64,000 nt of DNA from Odiellus spinosus (GCA_963920705.1 OY987238.1:927606-991605); one strand, 5' to 3'. Positions 52,281 through 64,000 are shown, counted from the first letter of the stretch. Numbers and translations are program-made. Notes: generated from the sequence alone by a model not told the origin.

Positions 52281-54672
52281 TACTTGGAAAATTTGTGAAT
52301 CTATACTTGGGAAATTGGTGGATCTGTACTTGGGAAATTTGTGAATCTATACTTGGGAAATTTGTGAATCTATACTTGGAAAATTTGTGAATCTATACTT
52401 GGAAAATATGTGAATCTATACTTGGGAAATTGGTGGATCTATACTTGGGAAATTGGTGGATCTATACTTGGGAAATTTGTGAATCTATACTTGGGAAATT
52501 TGTGAATCTATACTTGGGAAATTTGTGAATCTATACTTCGGAAATTTGTGAATCTATACTTGGAAAATTTGTGAATCTATACTTGGGAAATTTGTGGATC
52601 TATACTTGGGAAATTTGTGAATCTATTATTCGGAAATCTGTGAATCTTTACTTGGGAAATTTGTGAAACTATACTTGGAAAATTTGTGAATCTATACTTG
52701 GAAAATTTGTGAATCTATGCTTGGGAAATTTGTGAATCTATACTTGGGAAATTTGTGAATCTCTACTTGGGAAATTTGTGAATCTATACTTGGAAAATTT
52801 GTGAATCTATGCTTGGGAAATTTGTGAATCTATACTTGGAAAATTTGTGAATCTATACTTGGGAAATTTGTGAATCTATACTTGGAACATTTGTGAATCT
52901 ATACTTGGGAAATTTGTCAGTTTATACTTAGGAAATTTGTGGATCTATACTTGGGAAATTTGTGAATCTATACTTCGGAAATTTGTGAATCTATACTTGG
53001 AAAATTTTTGAATCTATTTTTGGGAAATTTGTGAATCTATACTTGGAAAATTTGTGGATCTATACTTGGGAAATTGGTGGATCTATACTTGGGAAATTTG
53101 TGAATCTATACTTGGGAAATTTGTGAATCTATACTTGGAAAATTTGTGAATCTATACTTGGAAAATATGTGAATCTATACTTGGGAAATTGGTGGATCTA
53201 TACTTGGGAAATTGGTGGATCTATACTTGGGAAATTTGTGAATCTATACTTGGAAAATTTGTGAATCTATACTTGGGAAATTTGTGAATCTATACTTCGG
53301 AAATTTGTGAATCTATACTTGGGAAATTTGTGAATCTATACTTGGAAAATTTGTGAATCTATACTTGGAAAATTTGTGAATCTATACTTGGAAAATTTGT
53401 GAATCTATACTTGGAACATTTGTGAATCTATACTTGGGAAATTTGTCAATCTATACTTGGGAAATTTGTGGATCTATACTTGGGAAATTTGTGAATCTAT
53501 ACTTCGGAAATTTTTGAATCTATACTTTGGAAATTTGTGAATCTATACTTGGAAAATTTGTGAATCTATACTTGGGAAATTTGTGAATCTATACGTGGGA
53601 AATTTGTGAATCTCTACTTTTGAAATTTGTGAATCTATACTTGGAAAATTTGTGAATCTATGCTTGGGAAATTTGTGAATCTATACTTGGAAAATTTGTG
53701 AATCTATACTTGGAAAATTTGTCAATCTATACTTCGGAAATTTGTGAATCTATACTTGGGAAATTTGTGAATCTATACTTGGGAAATATGTGAATCTATA
53801 CTTGGGAAATTGGTGGATCTATACTTGGGAAATTGGTGGATCTATACTTGGGAAATTTGTGAATCTATACTTGGGAAATTTGTGAATCTATACTTGGAAA
53901 ATTTGTGAATCTATACTTGGAAAATTTGTGAATCTATACTTGAAAAATTTGTGAATCTATACTTGGGAAATTGGTGGATCTATACTTGGGAAATTTGTGA
54001 ATCTATACTTGGGAAATTTGTGAATCTATACGTGGGAAATTTGTGAATCTCTACTTTTGAAATTTGTGAATCTATACTTGGAAAATTTGTGAATCTATAC
54101 TTGAAAAATTTGTGAATCTATACTTGGAAAATTTGTGAATCTATACTTGGGAAATTTGTGAATCTATACTTGGAACATTTGTGAATCTATACTTGGGAAA
54201 TTTGTCAATCTATACTTGGGAAATTTGTGGATCTATACTTGGGAAATTTGTGAATCTATACTTGGGAAATATGTGAATCTATACTTGGGAAATTGGTGGA
54301 TCTATACTTGGGAAATTAGTGGATCTATACTTGGGAAATTTGTGAATCTATACTTGGGAAATTTGTGAATCTATACTTGGAAAATTTGTGAATCTATACT
54401 TGGAAAATTTGTGAATCTATACTTGAAAAATTTGTGAATCTATACTTGGGAAATTGGTGGATCTATACTTGGGAAATTTGTGAATCTATACTTGGGAAAT
54501 TTGTGAATCTATACGTGGGAAATTTGTGAATCTCTACTTTTGAAATTTGTGAATCTATACTTGGAAAATTTGTGAATCTATACTTGAAAAATTTGTGAAT
54601 CTATACTTGGAAAATTTGTGAATCTATACTTGGGAAATTTGTGAATCTATACTTGGAACATTTGTGAATCTA
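52281..54672. repeat. 2,392-bp tandem repeat, copy 1
   Basis: Exactly 104 units, all 23 bases long. Starts A D G G A and a GGAAAATATG unit, and ends at M (54650). It contains TTATTCGG (52626), GTCAGTTTA (52918), a TACTTTGGAAAT unit (53523), and an internal 483-base (21-unit) tandem: the F D junctions at 53937 and 54420. The GGAAAATATG motif also repeats inside at 759 bases (52401, 53160). Confidence 0.9.
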
Positions 54673-57064
54673 TACTTGGAAAATTTGTGAATCTATACTT
54701 GGGAAATTGGTGGATCTATACTTGGGAAATTTGTGAATCTATACTTGGGAAATTTGTGAATCTATACTTGGAAAATTTGTGAATCTATACTTGGAAAATA
54801 TGTGAATCTATACTTGGGAAATTGGTGGATCTATACTTGGGAAATTGGTGGATCTATACTTGGGAAATTTGTGAATCTATACTTGGGAAATTTGTGAATC
54901 TATACTTGGGAAATTTGTGAATCTATACTTCGGAAATTTGTGAATCTATACTTGGAAAATTTGTGAATCTATACTTGGGAAATTTGTGGATCTATACTTG
55001 GGAAATTTGTGAATCTATTATTCGGAAATCTGTGAATCTTTACTTGGGAAATTTGTGAAACTATACTTGGAAAATTTGTGAATCTATACTTGGAAAATTT
55101 GTGAATCTATGCTTGGGAAATTTGTGAATCTATACTTGGGAAATTTGTGAATCTCTACTTGGGAAATTTGTGAATCTATACTTGGAAAATTTGTGAATCT
55201 ATGCTTGGGAAATTTGTGAATCTATACTTGGAAAATTTGTGAATCTATACTTGGGAAATTTGTGAATCTATACTTGGAACATTTGTGAATCTATACTTGG
55301 GAAATTTGTCAGTTTATACTTAGGAAATTTGTGGATCTATACTTGGGAAATTTGTGAATCTATACTTCGGAAATTTGTGAATCTATACTTGGAAAATTTT
55401 TGAATCTATTTTTGGGAAATTTGTGAATCTATACTTGGAAAATTTGTGAATCTATACTTGGGAAATTGGTGGATCTATACTTGGGAAATTTGTGAATCTA
55501 TACTTGGGAAATTTGTGAATCTATACTTGGAAAATTTGTGAATCTATACTTGGAAAATATGTGAATCTATACTTGGGAAATTGGTGGATCTATACTTGGG
55601 AAATTGGTGGATCTATACTTGGGAAATTTGTGAATCTATACTTGGAAAATTTGTGAATCTATACTTGGGAAATTTGTGAATCTATACTTCGGAAATTTGT
55701 GAATCTATACTTGGGAAATTTGTGAATCTATACTTGGAAAATTTGTGAATCTATACTTGGAAAATTTGTGAATCTATACTTGGAAAATTTGTGAATCTAT
55801 ACTTGGAACATTTGTGAATCTATACTTGGGAAATTTGTCAATCTATACTTGGGAAATTTGTGGATCTATACTTGGGAAATTTTTGAATCTATACTTCGGA
55901 AATTTTTGAATCTATACTTTGGAAATTTGTGAATCTATACTTGGAAAATTTGTGAATCTATACTTGGGAAATTTGTGAATCTATACGTGGGAAATTTGTG
56001 AATCTCTACTTTTGAAATTTGTGAATCTATACTTGGAAAATTTGTGAATCTATGCTTGGGAAATTTGTGAATCTATACTTGGAAAATTTGTGAATCTATA
56101 CTTGGAAAATTTGTCAATCTATACTTCGGAAATTTGTGAATCTATACTTGGGAAATTTGTGAATCTATACTTGGGAAATATGTGAATCTATACTTAGGAA
56201 ATTGGTGGATCTATACTTGGGAAATTGGTGGATCTATACTTGGGAAATTTGTGAATCTATACTTGGGAAATTTGTGAATCTATACTTGGAAAATTTGTGA
56301 ATCTATACTTGGAAAATTTGTGAATCTATACTTGAAAAATTTGTGAATCTATACTTGGGAAATTGGTGGATCTATACTTGGGAAATTTGTGAATCTATAC
56401 TTGGGAAATTTGTGAATCTATACGTGGGAAATTTGTGAATCTCTACTTTTGAAATTTGTGAATCTATACTTGGAAAATTTGTGAATCTATACTTGAAAAA
56501 TTTGTGAATCTATACTTGGAAAATTTGTGAATCTATACTTGGGAAATTTGTGAATCTATACTTGGAACATTTGTGAATCTATACTTGGGAAATTTGTCAA
56601 TCTATACTTGGGAAATTTGTGGATCTATACTTGGGAAATTTGTGAATCTATACTTGGGAAATATGTGAATCTATACTTGGGAAATTGGTGGATCTATACT
56701 TGGGAAATTAGTGGATCTATACTTGGGAAATTTGTGAATCTATACTTGGGAAATTTGTGAATCTATACTTGGAAAATTTGTGAATCTATACTTGGAAAAT
56801 TTGTGAATCTATACTTGAAAAATTTGTGAATCTATACTTGGGAAATTGGTGGATCTATACTTGGGAAATTTGTGAATCTATACTTGGGAAATTTGTGAAT
56901 CTATACGTGGGAAATTTGTGAATCTCTACTTTTGAAATTTGTGAATCTATACTTGGAAAATTTGTGAATCTATACTTGAAAAATTTGTGAATCTATACTT
57001 GGAAAATTTGTGAATCTATACTTGGGAAATTTGTGAATCTATACTTGGAACATTTGTGAATCTA
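54673..57064. repeat. 2,392-bp tandem repeat, copy 2
   Basis: Adjacent second copy. Every landmark is shifted by 2,392: TTATTCGG 55018, GTCAGTTTA 55310, TACTTTGG 55915, F D junctions 56329 and 56812. At 57065 the array continues with S E G C instead of re-entering the repeat. Confidence 0.9.
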
Positions 57065-58260
57065 TACTTGGGAAATTTGTCAATCTATACTTGGGAAATT
57101 TGTGGATCTATACTTGGGAAATTTGTGAATCTATACTTCGGAAATTTGTGAATCTATACTTGGGAAATTTGTGAATCTATACTTGGAAGATTTGTGAATC
57201 TATATTTGGGAAATTTGTGAATCTATACTTGGAAAATTTGTGAATCTATACTTGGGAAATTGGTGGATCTATACTTGGGAAATTTGTGAATCTATACTTG
57301 GGAAATTTGTGAATCTATACGTGGGAAATTTGTGAATCTCTACTTGGGAAATTTGTGAATCTATACTTGGAAAATTTGTGAATCTATGCTTGGGAAATTT
57401 GTGAATCTATACTTGGAAAATTTGTGAATCTATACTTCGGAAATTTGTGAATCTATTCTTGGGAAATTTGTGAATCTATACTTGGGAAATATGTGAATCT
57501 ATACTTGGGAAATTGGTGGATCTATACTTGAGAAATTGGTGGATCTATGCTTGGGAAATTTGTGAATCTATACTTGGGAAATTTGTGAATCTATACTTGG
57601 AAAATTTGTGAATCTATACTTGGAAAATTTGTGAATCTATACTTGGAAAATTTGTGAATCTATACTTGGGAAATTTGTGAATCTATACTTGGGAAATTTG
57701 TGAATCTATACTTGGGAAATTTGTGAATCTATACTTGGAAAATTTGTGAATCTATTCTTGGAAAATTTGTGAATCTATACTTGGAACATTTGTGAATCTA
57801 TACTTGGGAAATTTGTCAATCTATACTTGGGAAATTTGTGGATCTATACTTGGGAAATTTGTGAATCTATACTTCGGAAATTTTTGAATCTATACTTTGG
57901 AAATTTGTGAATCTATACTTGGAAAATTTGTGAATCTATACTTGGGAAATTTGTGAATCTATACGTGGGAAATTTGTGAATCTCTACTTTTGAAATTTGT
58001 GAATCTATACTTGGAAAATTTGTGAATCTATGCTTGGGAAATTTGTGAATCTATACTTGGAAAATTTGTGAATCTATACTTGGAAAATTTGTCAATCTAT
58101 ACTTCGGAAATTTGTGAATCTATACTTGGGAAATTTGTGAATCTATACTTGGGAAATATGTGAATCTATACTTGGAAAATTTGTGAATCTATACTTGAAA
58201 AATTTGTGAATCTATACTTGGGAAATTGGTGGATCTATACTTGGGAAATTTGTGAATCTA
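56191..58260. repeat. 2,070-bp repeat, copy 1 (overlaps the 2,392-bp repeat)
   Basis: 90 units. Begins at a D unit with TTAGG and includes the paired F D junctions (56329, 56812), a GGAAGAT unit (57180), a TTCTTGGG unit (near 57,455), D' and a TTCTTGGAAAA unit (57755). A copy of the TACTTTGG segment follows (57893). Matches 58261-59778 at offset 2,070. Confidence 0.86.
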
Positions 58261-59778
58261 TACTTGGGAAATTGGTGGATCTATACTTGGGAAATTGGTG
58301 GATCTATACTTGGGAAATTTGTGAATCTATACTTGGGAAATTTGTGAATCTATACTTGGAAAATTTGTGAATCTATACTTGGAAAATTTGTGAATCTATA
58401 CTTGAAAAATTTGTGAATCTATACTTGGGAAATTGGTGGATCTATACTTGGGAAATTTGTGAATCTATACTTGGGAAATTTGTGAATCTATACGTGGGAA
58501 ATTTGTGAATCTCTACTTTTGAAATTTGTGAATCTATACTTGGAAAATTTGTGAATCTATACTTGAAAAATTTGTGAATCTATACTTGGAAAATTTGTGA
58601 ATCTATACTTGGGAAATTTGTGAATCTATACTTGGAACATTTGTGAATCTATACTTGGGAAATTTGTCAATCTATACTTGGGAAATTTGTGGATCTATAC
58701 TTGGGAAATTTGTGAATCTATACTTGGGAAATATGTGAATCTATACTTGGGAAATTGGTGGATCTATACTTGGGAAATTAGTGGATCTATACTTGGGAAA
58801 TTTGTGAATCTATACTTGGGAAATTTGTGAATCTATACTTGGAAAATTTGTGAATCTATACTTGGAAAATTTGTGAATCTATACTTGAAAAATTTGTGAA
58901 TCTATACTTGGGAAATTGGTGGATCTATACTTGGGAAATTTGTGAATCTATACTTGGGAAATTTGTGAATCTATACGTGGGAAATTTGTGAATCTCTACT
59001 TTTGAAATTTGTGAATCTATACTTGGAAAATTTGTGAATCTATACTTGAAAAATTTGTGAATCTATACTTGGAAAATTTGTGAATCTATACTTGGGAAAT
59101 TTGTGAATCTATACTTGGAACATTTGTGAATCTATACTTGGGAAATTTGTCAATCTATACTTGGGAAATTTGTGGATCTATACTTGGGAAATTTGTGAAT
59201 CTATACTTCGGAAATTTGTGAATCTATACTTGGGAAATTTGTGAATCTATACTTGGAAGATTTGTGAATCTATATTTGGGAAATTTGGGAATCTATACTT
59301 GGAAAATTTGTGAATCTATACTTGGGAAATTGGTGGATCTATACTTGGGAAATTTGTGAATCTATACTTGGGAAATTTGTGAATCTATACGTGGGAAATT
59401 TGTGAATCTCTACTTGGGAAATTTGTGAATCTATACTTGGAAAATTTGTGAATCTATGCTTGGGAAATTTGTGAATCTATACTTGGAAAATTTGTGAATC
59501 TATACTTCGGAAATTTGTGAATCTATTCTTGGGAAATTTGTGAATCTATACTTGGGAAATATGTGAATCTATACTTGGGAAATTGGTGGATCTATACTTG
59601 AGAAATTGGTGGATCTATGCTTGGGAAATTTGTGAATCTATACTTGGGAAATTTGTGAATCTATACTTGGAAAATTTGTGAATCTATACTTGGAAAATTT
59701 GTGAATCTATACTTGGAAAATTTGTGAATCTATACTTGGGAAATTTGTGAATCTATACTTGGGAAATTTGTGAATCTA
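58261..59778. repeat. 2,070-bp repeat, copy 2 (truncated)
   Basis: Second copy with F D junctions at 58399 and 58882 and GGAAGAT near 59,250. A private TTTGGGAATC unit lies near 59,285. It ends two G units earlier than copy 1, at the TTCTTGGAAAA unit (59779). Confidence 0.86.
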
Positions 59779-62559
59779 TTCTTGGAAAATTTGTGAATCT
59801 ATACTTGGAAAATTTGTGAATCTATACTTGGAAAATTTGTGAATCTATACTTGGAAAATTTTTGAATATATACTTGGAAAATTTGTGAATCTATACTTGG
59901 GAAATTGGTGGATATACTTGGGAAATTGGTGGATCTATACTTGGGAAATTTGTGAATCTATATTTGGAAAATTTGTGAATCTATACTTGAAAAATTTGTG
60001 AATCTATACTTGGAAAATTTGTGAATCTATACTTGGAAAATTTGTGAATCTATACTTGGAAAATTTGTGAATCTATACTTGGGAAATTTGTGAATCTATA
60101 CTTGGGAAATTTGTGAATCTATACTTGGGAAATTTGTGAATCTATACTTGGAAAATTTGTGAATCTATACTTGGAAAATTTGTGAATCTATACTTGAAAA
60201 ATTTGTGAATCTATACTTGGAAAATTTGTGAATCTATACTTGGGAAATTTGTGGATCTATACTTGGGAAATTTGTGAATCTATACTTCGGAAATCTGTGA
60301 ATCTTTACTTGGGAAATTTGTGAATCTATACTTGGAAAATTTGTGAATCTATATTTGGGAAATTTGTGAATCTATACTTGGAAAATTTGTGAATCTATAC
60401 TTGGGAAATTGGTGGATCTATACTTGGAAAATTTCTGAATCTATACTTGGGAAATTGGTGGATCTATACTTGGGAAATTGGTGGATCTATACTTGGAAAA
60501 TTTGTGAATCTATACTTGGGAAATTGGTGGATCTATACTTGGAAAATTTGTGAATCTATGCTTGGGAAATTTGTGAATCTATACTTGGGAAATTTGTGAA
60601 TCTCTACTTGGGAAATTTGTGAATCTATACTTGGAAAATTTGTGAATCTATGCTTGGGAAATTTGTGAATCTATACTTGGAAAATTTGTGAATCTATACT
60701 TGGGAAATTTGTGAATCTATACTTGGAACATTTGTGAATCTATACTTGGGAAATTTGTCAGTCTATACTTAGGAAATTTGTGGATCTATACTTGGAAAAT
60801 TTGTGAATCTATACTTCGGAAATTTGTGAATCTATACTTGGAAAATTTGTGAATCTATTTTTGGGAAATTTGTGAATCTATACTTGGAAAATTTGTGAAT
60901 CTATACTTGAAAAATTTGTGAATCTATACTTGGAAAATTTGTGAATCTATACTTGGGAAATTTGTGAATCTATACTTGGAACATTTTTGAATCTATACTT
61001 GGGAAATTTGTCAATCTATACTTGGGAAATTTGTGGATCTATACTTGGGAAATTTGTGAATCTATACTTCGGAAATTTGTGAATCTATACTTGGGAAATT
61101 TGTGAATCTATACTTGGAAAATTTGTGAATCTATATTTGGGAAATTTGTGAATCTATACTTGGAAAATTTGTGAATCTATACTTGGGAAATTGGTGGATC
61201 TATACTTGGGAAATTTGTGAATCTATACTTGGGAAATTTGTGAATCTATACGTGGGAAATTTGTGAATCTCTACTTGGAAAATTTGTGAATCTATGCTTG
61301 GGAAATTTGTGAATCTATACTTGGAAAATTTGTGAATCTATACTTGGAAAATTTGTGAATCTATACTTCGGAAATTTGTGAATCTATACTTGGAAAATTT
61401 GTGAATCTATGCTTGGGAAATTTGTGAATCTATACTTGGAAAATTTGTGAATCTATACTTCGGAAATTTGTGAATCTATACTTGGGAAATTTGTGAATCT
61501 ATACTTGGGAAATATGTGAATCTATACTTGGGAAATTGGTGGATCTATACTTGGGAAATTGGTGGATCTATACTTGGGAAATTTGTGAATCTATACTTGG
61601 GAAATTTGTGAATCTATACTTGGAAAATTTGTGAATCTATACTTGGAAAATTTGTGAATCTATACTTGAAAAATTTGTGAATCTATACTTGGGAAATTGG
61701 TGGATCTATACTTGGGAAATTTGTGAATCTCTACTTTTGAAATTTGTGAATCTATACTTGGAAAATTTGTGAATCTATACTTGAAAAATTTGTGAATCTA
61801 TACTTGGAAAATTTGTGAATCTATACTTGGGAAATTTGTGAATCTATACTTGGAACATTTGTGAATCTATACTTGGGAAATTTGTCAATCTATACTTGGG
61901 AAATTTGTGGATCTATACTTGGGAAATTTGTGAATCTATACTTCGGAAATTTGTGAATCTATACTTGGGAAATTTGTGAATCTATACTTGGAAGATTTGT
62001 GAATCTATATTTGGGAAATTTGGGAATCTATACTTGGAAAATTTGTGAATCTATACTTGGGAAATAGGTGGATCTATACTTGGGAAATTTGTGAATCTAT
62101 ACTTGGGAAATTTGTGAATCTATACGTGGGAAATTTGTGAATCTCTACTTGGGAAATTTGTGAATCTATACTTGGAAAATTTGTGAATCTATGCTTGGGA
62201 AATTTGTGAATCTATACTTGGAAAATTTGTGAATCTATACTTCGGAAATTTGTGAATCTATACTTGGGAAATTTGTGAATCTATACTTGGGAAATATGTG
62301 AATCTATACTTGGGAAATTGGTGGATCTATACTTGAGAAATTGGTGGATCTATGCTTGGGAAATTTGTGAATCTATACTTGGGAAATTTGTGAATCTATA
62401 CTTGGAAAATTTGTGAATCTATACTTGGAAAATTTGTGAATCTATACTTGGAAAATTTGTGAATCTATACTTGGGAAATTTGTGAATCTATACTTGGGAA
62501 ATTTGTGAATCTATACTTGGGAAATTTGTGAATCTATACTTGGAAAATTTGTGAATCTA
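59779..62559. repeat. 2,781-bp repeat, copy 1
   Basis: Starts with TTCTTGGAAAA. The first 1,125 bases (59779-60903: TTTTTGAATATATAC, 21-base unit 59894-59914, TTCGGAAATCTG, X, GTCAGTC at 60759, TTTTTGGG) match 62560-63684. The remainder holds HOR-type copies with K, GGAAGAT and D'. Confidence 0.86.
59894..59914. repeat. 21-bp unit 15
   Basis: GGATATAC form after an 8.6-kb interval without one. Confidence 0.95.
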
Positions 62560-64000
62560 TTCTTGGAAAATTTGTGAATCTATACTTGGAAAATTTGTGA
62601 ATCTATACTTGGAAAATTTGTGAATCTATACTTGGAAAATTTTTGAATATATACTTGGAAAATTTGTGAATCTATACTTGGGAAATTGGTGGATATACTT
62701 GGGAAATTGGTGGATCTATACTTGGGAAATTTGTGAATCTATATTTGGAAAATTTGTGAATCTATACTTGAAAAATTTGTGAATCTATACTTGGAAAATT
62801 TTTGAATCTATACTTGGAAAATTTGTGAATCTATACTTGGAAAATTTGTGAATCTATACTTGGGAAATTTGTGAATCTATACTTGGGAAATTTGTGAATC
62901 TATACTTGGGAAATTTGTGAATCTATACTTGGAAAATTTGTGAATCTATACTTGGAAAATTTGTGAATCTATACTTGAAAAATTTGTGAATCTATACTTG
63001 GAAAATTTGTGAATCTATACTTGGGAAATTTGTGGATCTATACTTGGGAAATTTGTGAATCTATACTTCGGAAATCTGTGAATCTTTACTTGGGAAATTT
63101 GTGAATCTATACTTGGAAAATTTGTGAATCTATATTTGTGAAATTTGTGAATCTATACTTGGAAAATTTGTGAATCTATACTTGGGAAATTGGTGGATCT
63201 ATACTTGGAAAATTTCTGAATCTATACTTGGGAAATTGGTGGATCTATACTTGGGAAATTGGTGGATCTATACTTGGAAAATTTGTGAATCTATACTTGG
63301 GAAATTGGTGGATCTATACTTGGAAAATTTGTGAATCTATGCTTGGGAAATTTGTGAATCTATACTTGGGAAATTTGTGAATCTCTACTTGGGAAATTTG
63401 TGAATCTATACTTGGAAAATTTGTGAATCTATGCTTGGGAAATTTGTGAATCTATACTTGGAAAATTTGTGAATCTATACTTGGGAAATTTGTGAATCTA
63501 TACTTGGAACATTTGTGAATCTATACTTGGGAAATTTGTCAGTCTATACTTAGGAAATTTGTGGATCTATACTTGGGAAATTTGTGAATCTATACTTCGG
63601 AAATTTGTAAATCTATACTTGGAAAATTTGTGAATCTATTTTTGGGAAATTTGTGAATCTATACTTGGAAAATTTGTGAATCTATACTTGGGAAATTGGT
63701 GGATCTATACTTGGGAAATTTGTGAATCTATACGTGGGAAATTTATGAATCTCTACTTTTGAAATTTGTGAATCTATACTTGGAAAATTTGTGAATCTAT
63801 GCTTGGGAAATTTGTGAATCTATACTTGGAAAATTTGTGAATCTATACTTGGAAAATTTGTCAATCTATACTTCGGAAATTTGTGAATCTGTACTTGGGA
63901 AATTTGTGAATCTATACTTGGGAAATATGTGAATCTATACTTGGGAAATTGGTGGATCTATACTTGGGAAATTGGTGGATCTATACTTGGGAAATTTGTG
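62560..64000. repeat. 2,781-bp repeat, copy 2, cut by window end
   Basis: Repeats the start of 59779-62559, with 21-base unit at 62675-62695 and GTCAGTC at 63540. From 63685 it diverges (D instead of F) into a K/CTACTTTTG/GTACTTGGG order. The window ends after 17 bases of a unit, so the array continues past base 64,000. Confidence 0.86.
62675..62695. repeat. 21-bp unit 16
   Basis: GGATATAC form; 2,781 bases after unit 15, its duplicate. Confidence 0.95.

Larger units (their letters stand above)
1..64000. repeat. 23-bp satellite array, whole window
   Basis: Every base belongs to a head-to-tail array of one 23-base unit. The unit starts TACTTGGG, has a central AAATTT and ends GTGAATCTA; 208-230 is a perfect copy. 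All units have the same orientation. I count 2,783 complete units plus a final 17-base partial. With sixteen 21-base, four 25-base and two 22-base units this gives exactly 64,000. Variation is mainly substitution at bases 2, 3, 4, 6, 7, 8, 10, 13, 14, 15, 17, 18 and 23, and the same variants recur in fixed orders, which defines higher-order repeats. Each consensus unit carries TGA (17-19) forward and TAG (from CTA, 21-23) in reverse, and 23 is not a multiple of 3, so all six frames close about every 69 bases. No unique DNA, transposon, tRNA or rRNA interrupts it. Any function (centromere, heterochromatin, satellite transcript) is not decidable from sequence alone. Confidence 0.99.

Noticed and set aside
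1-64000. CRISPR array
   Set aside because: Short regular repeats, but the units are directly adjacent with no unique spacers, and no cas-like gene is present.
1-64000. CENP-B box in TTCGG units
   Set aside because: C units contain TTCGGAAATTT, but the required second CG block (CGGG) of the CENP-B box does not follow at the right spacing.
1-64000. Telomeric repeat or G-quadruplex DNA
   Set aside because: Only one GGG tract per 23 bases, with loops of about 20 bases, and many units have GG only; no telomere-type motif.
1-64000. Genes on the reverse strand
   Set aside because: Nearly every unit gives TAG on the reverse strand (from CTA at 21-23), and the 23-base period puts it in all three frames, so no long reverse frame exists.

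Overview
The whole 64,000-base window is one uninterrupted tandem satellite (minisatellite-type) array with a 23-base unit. It contains no convincing gene, RNA gene, mobile element or unique sequence. Both ends cut the array, so its limits and chromosomal place cannot be seen. A purely satellite block of this size points to a eukaryotic nuclear genome (centromeric, pericentromeric, subtelomeric or other heterochromatin). Nothing in the sequence identifies the species. The unit is AT-rich (7 G or C of 23, about 30% GC) and G-rich relative to C on the + strand (5 G, 2 C in the consensus).

Unit numbering used throughout: base 1 is the first T of TACTTGGG; the unit then has AAATTT at 9-14 and ends GTGAATCTA at 15-23. 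A perfect consensus unit lies at 208-230. Named unit alleles: G = consensus; A = G8A; C = G6C (TTCGG); S = G17C; E = A18G; D = T14G+A18G (TTGGTGGATC); D' = D+G7A (TTGAG); AD = D+G8A; M = G8A+A10C (GGAACA); Y = T13A; R = T14A (AAATTAGTG); K = T4G, normally with A23C (TACGTGG...CTC); g = A2G (TGCTTGG); T = C3T; TA = C3T+G8A; F = G7A+G8A; Q = G7C+G8A (TTGCAAAA); X = G8A+G15C; Ac = G8A+T13C.

The array starts in register at base 1. It holds 2,783 complete units plus a 17-base partial unit. Only 22 units have another length: sixteen of 21 bases, four of 25 and two of 22. These account exactly for 64,000 bases, so almost all variation is by substitution.

Layout. 1-4,692: a 29-unit higher-order repeat (HOR, 667 bases) with the order D' G G A A S G M S E G C G A T A D G G K R A g Ac A C G Y D, plus 28-unit derivatives, in a dimeric pattern. 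4,693-21,731: one or two HOR copies alternate with more diverged blocks carrying Q, X, the 21-base unit or the 25-base unit; these composites are themselves duplicated (offsets of about 2.1, 2.8 and 4.67 kb). 21,732-23,295: a 34-unit HOR (782 bases) made from the 29-mer by an internal five-unit duplication. 23,296-26,979: chimeric copies. At about 26.2-26.9 kb the marker set changes: R, Ac, Q and the 25-base unit stop, while GG-to-TT units, TTCTTGG and GGAAGAT units begin. 27-64 kb: a second, related HOR family built from large nested duplications (offsets 2,760, 4,114, 4,572, 1,838, 1,309, 2,392, 2,070 and 2,781 bases).

There are no cooperating genes here. The biology is array evolution: register-preserving unequal exchange or amplification on several length scales. 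Three short open frames (74-101 codons, TTG start) are by-products of the repeat.
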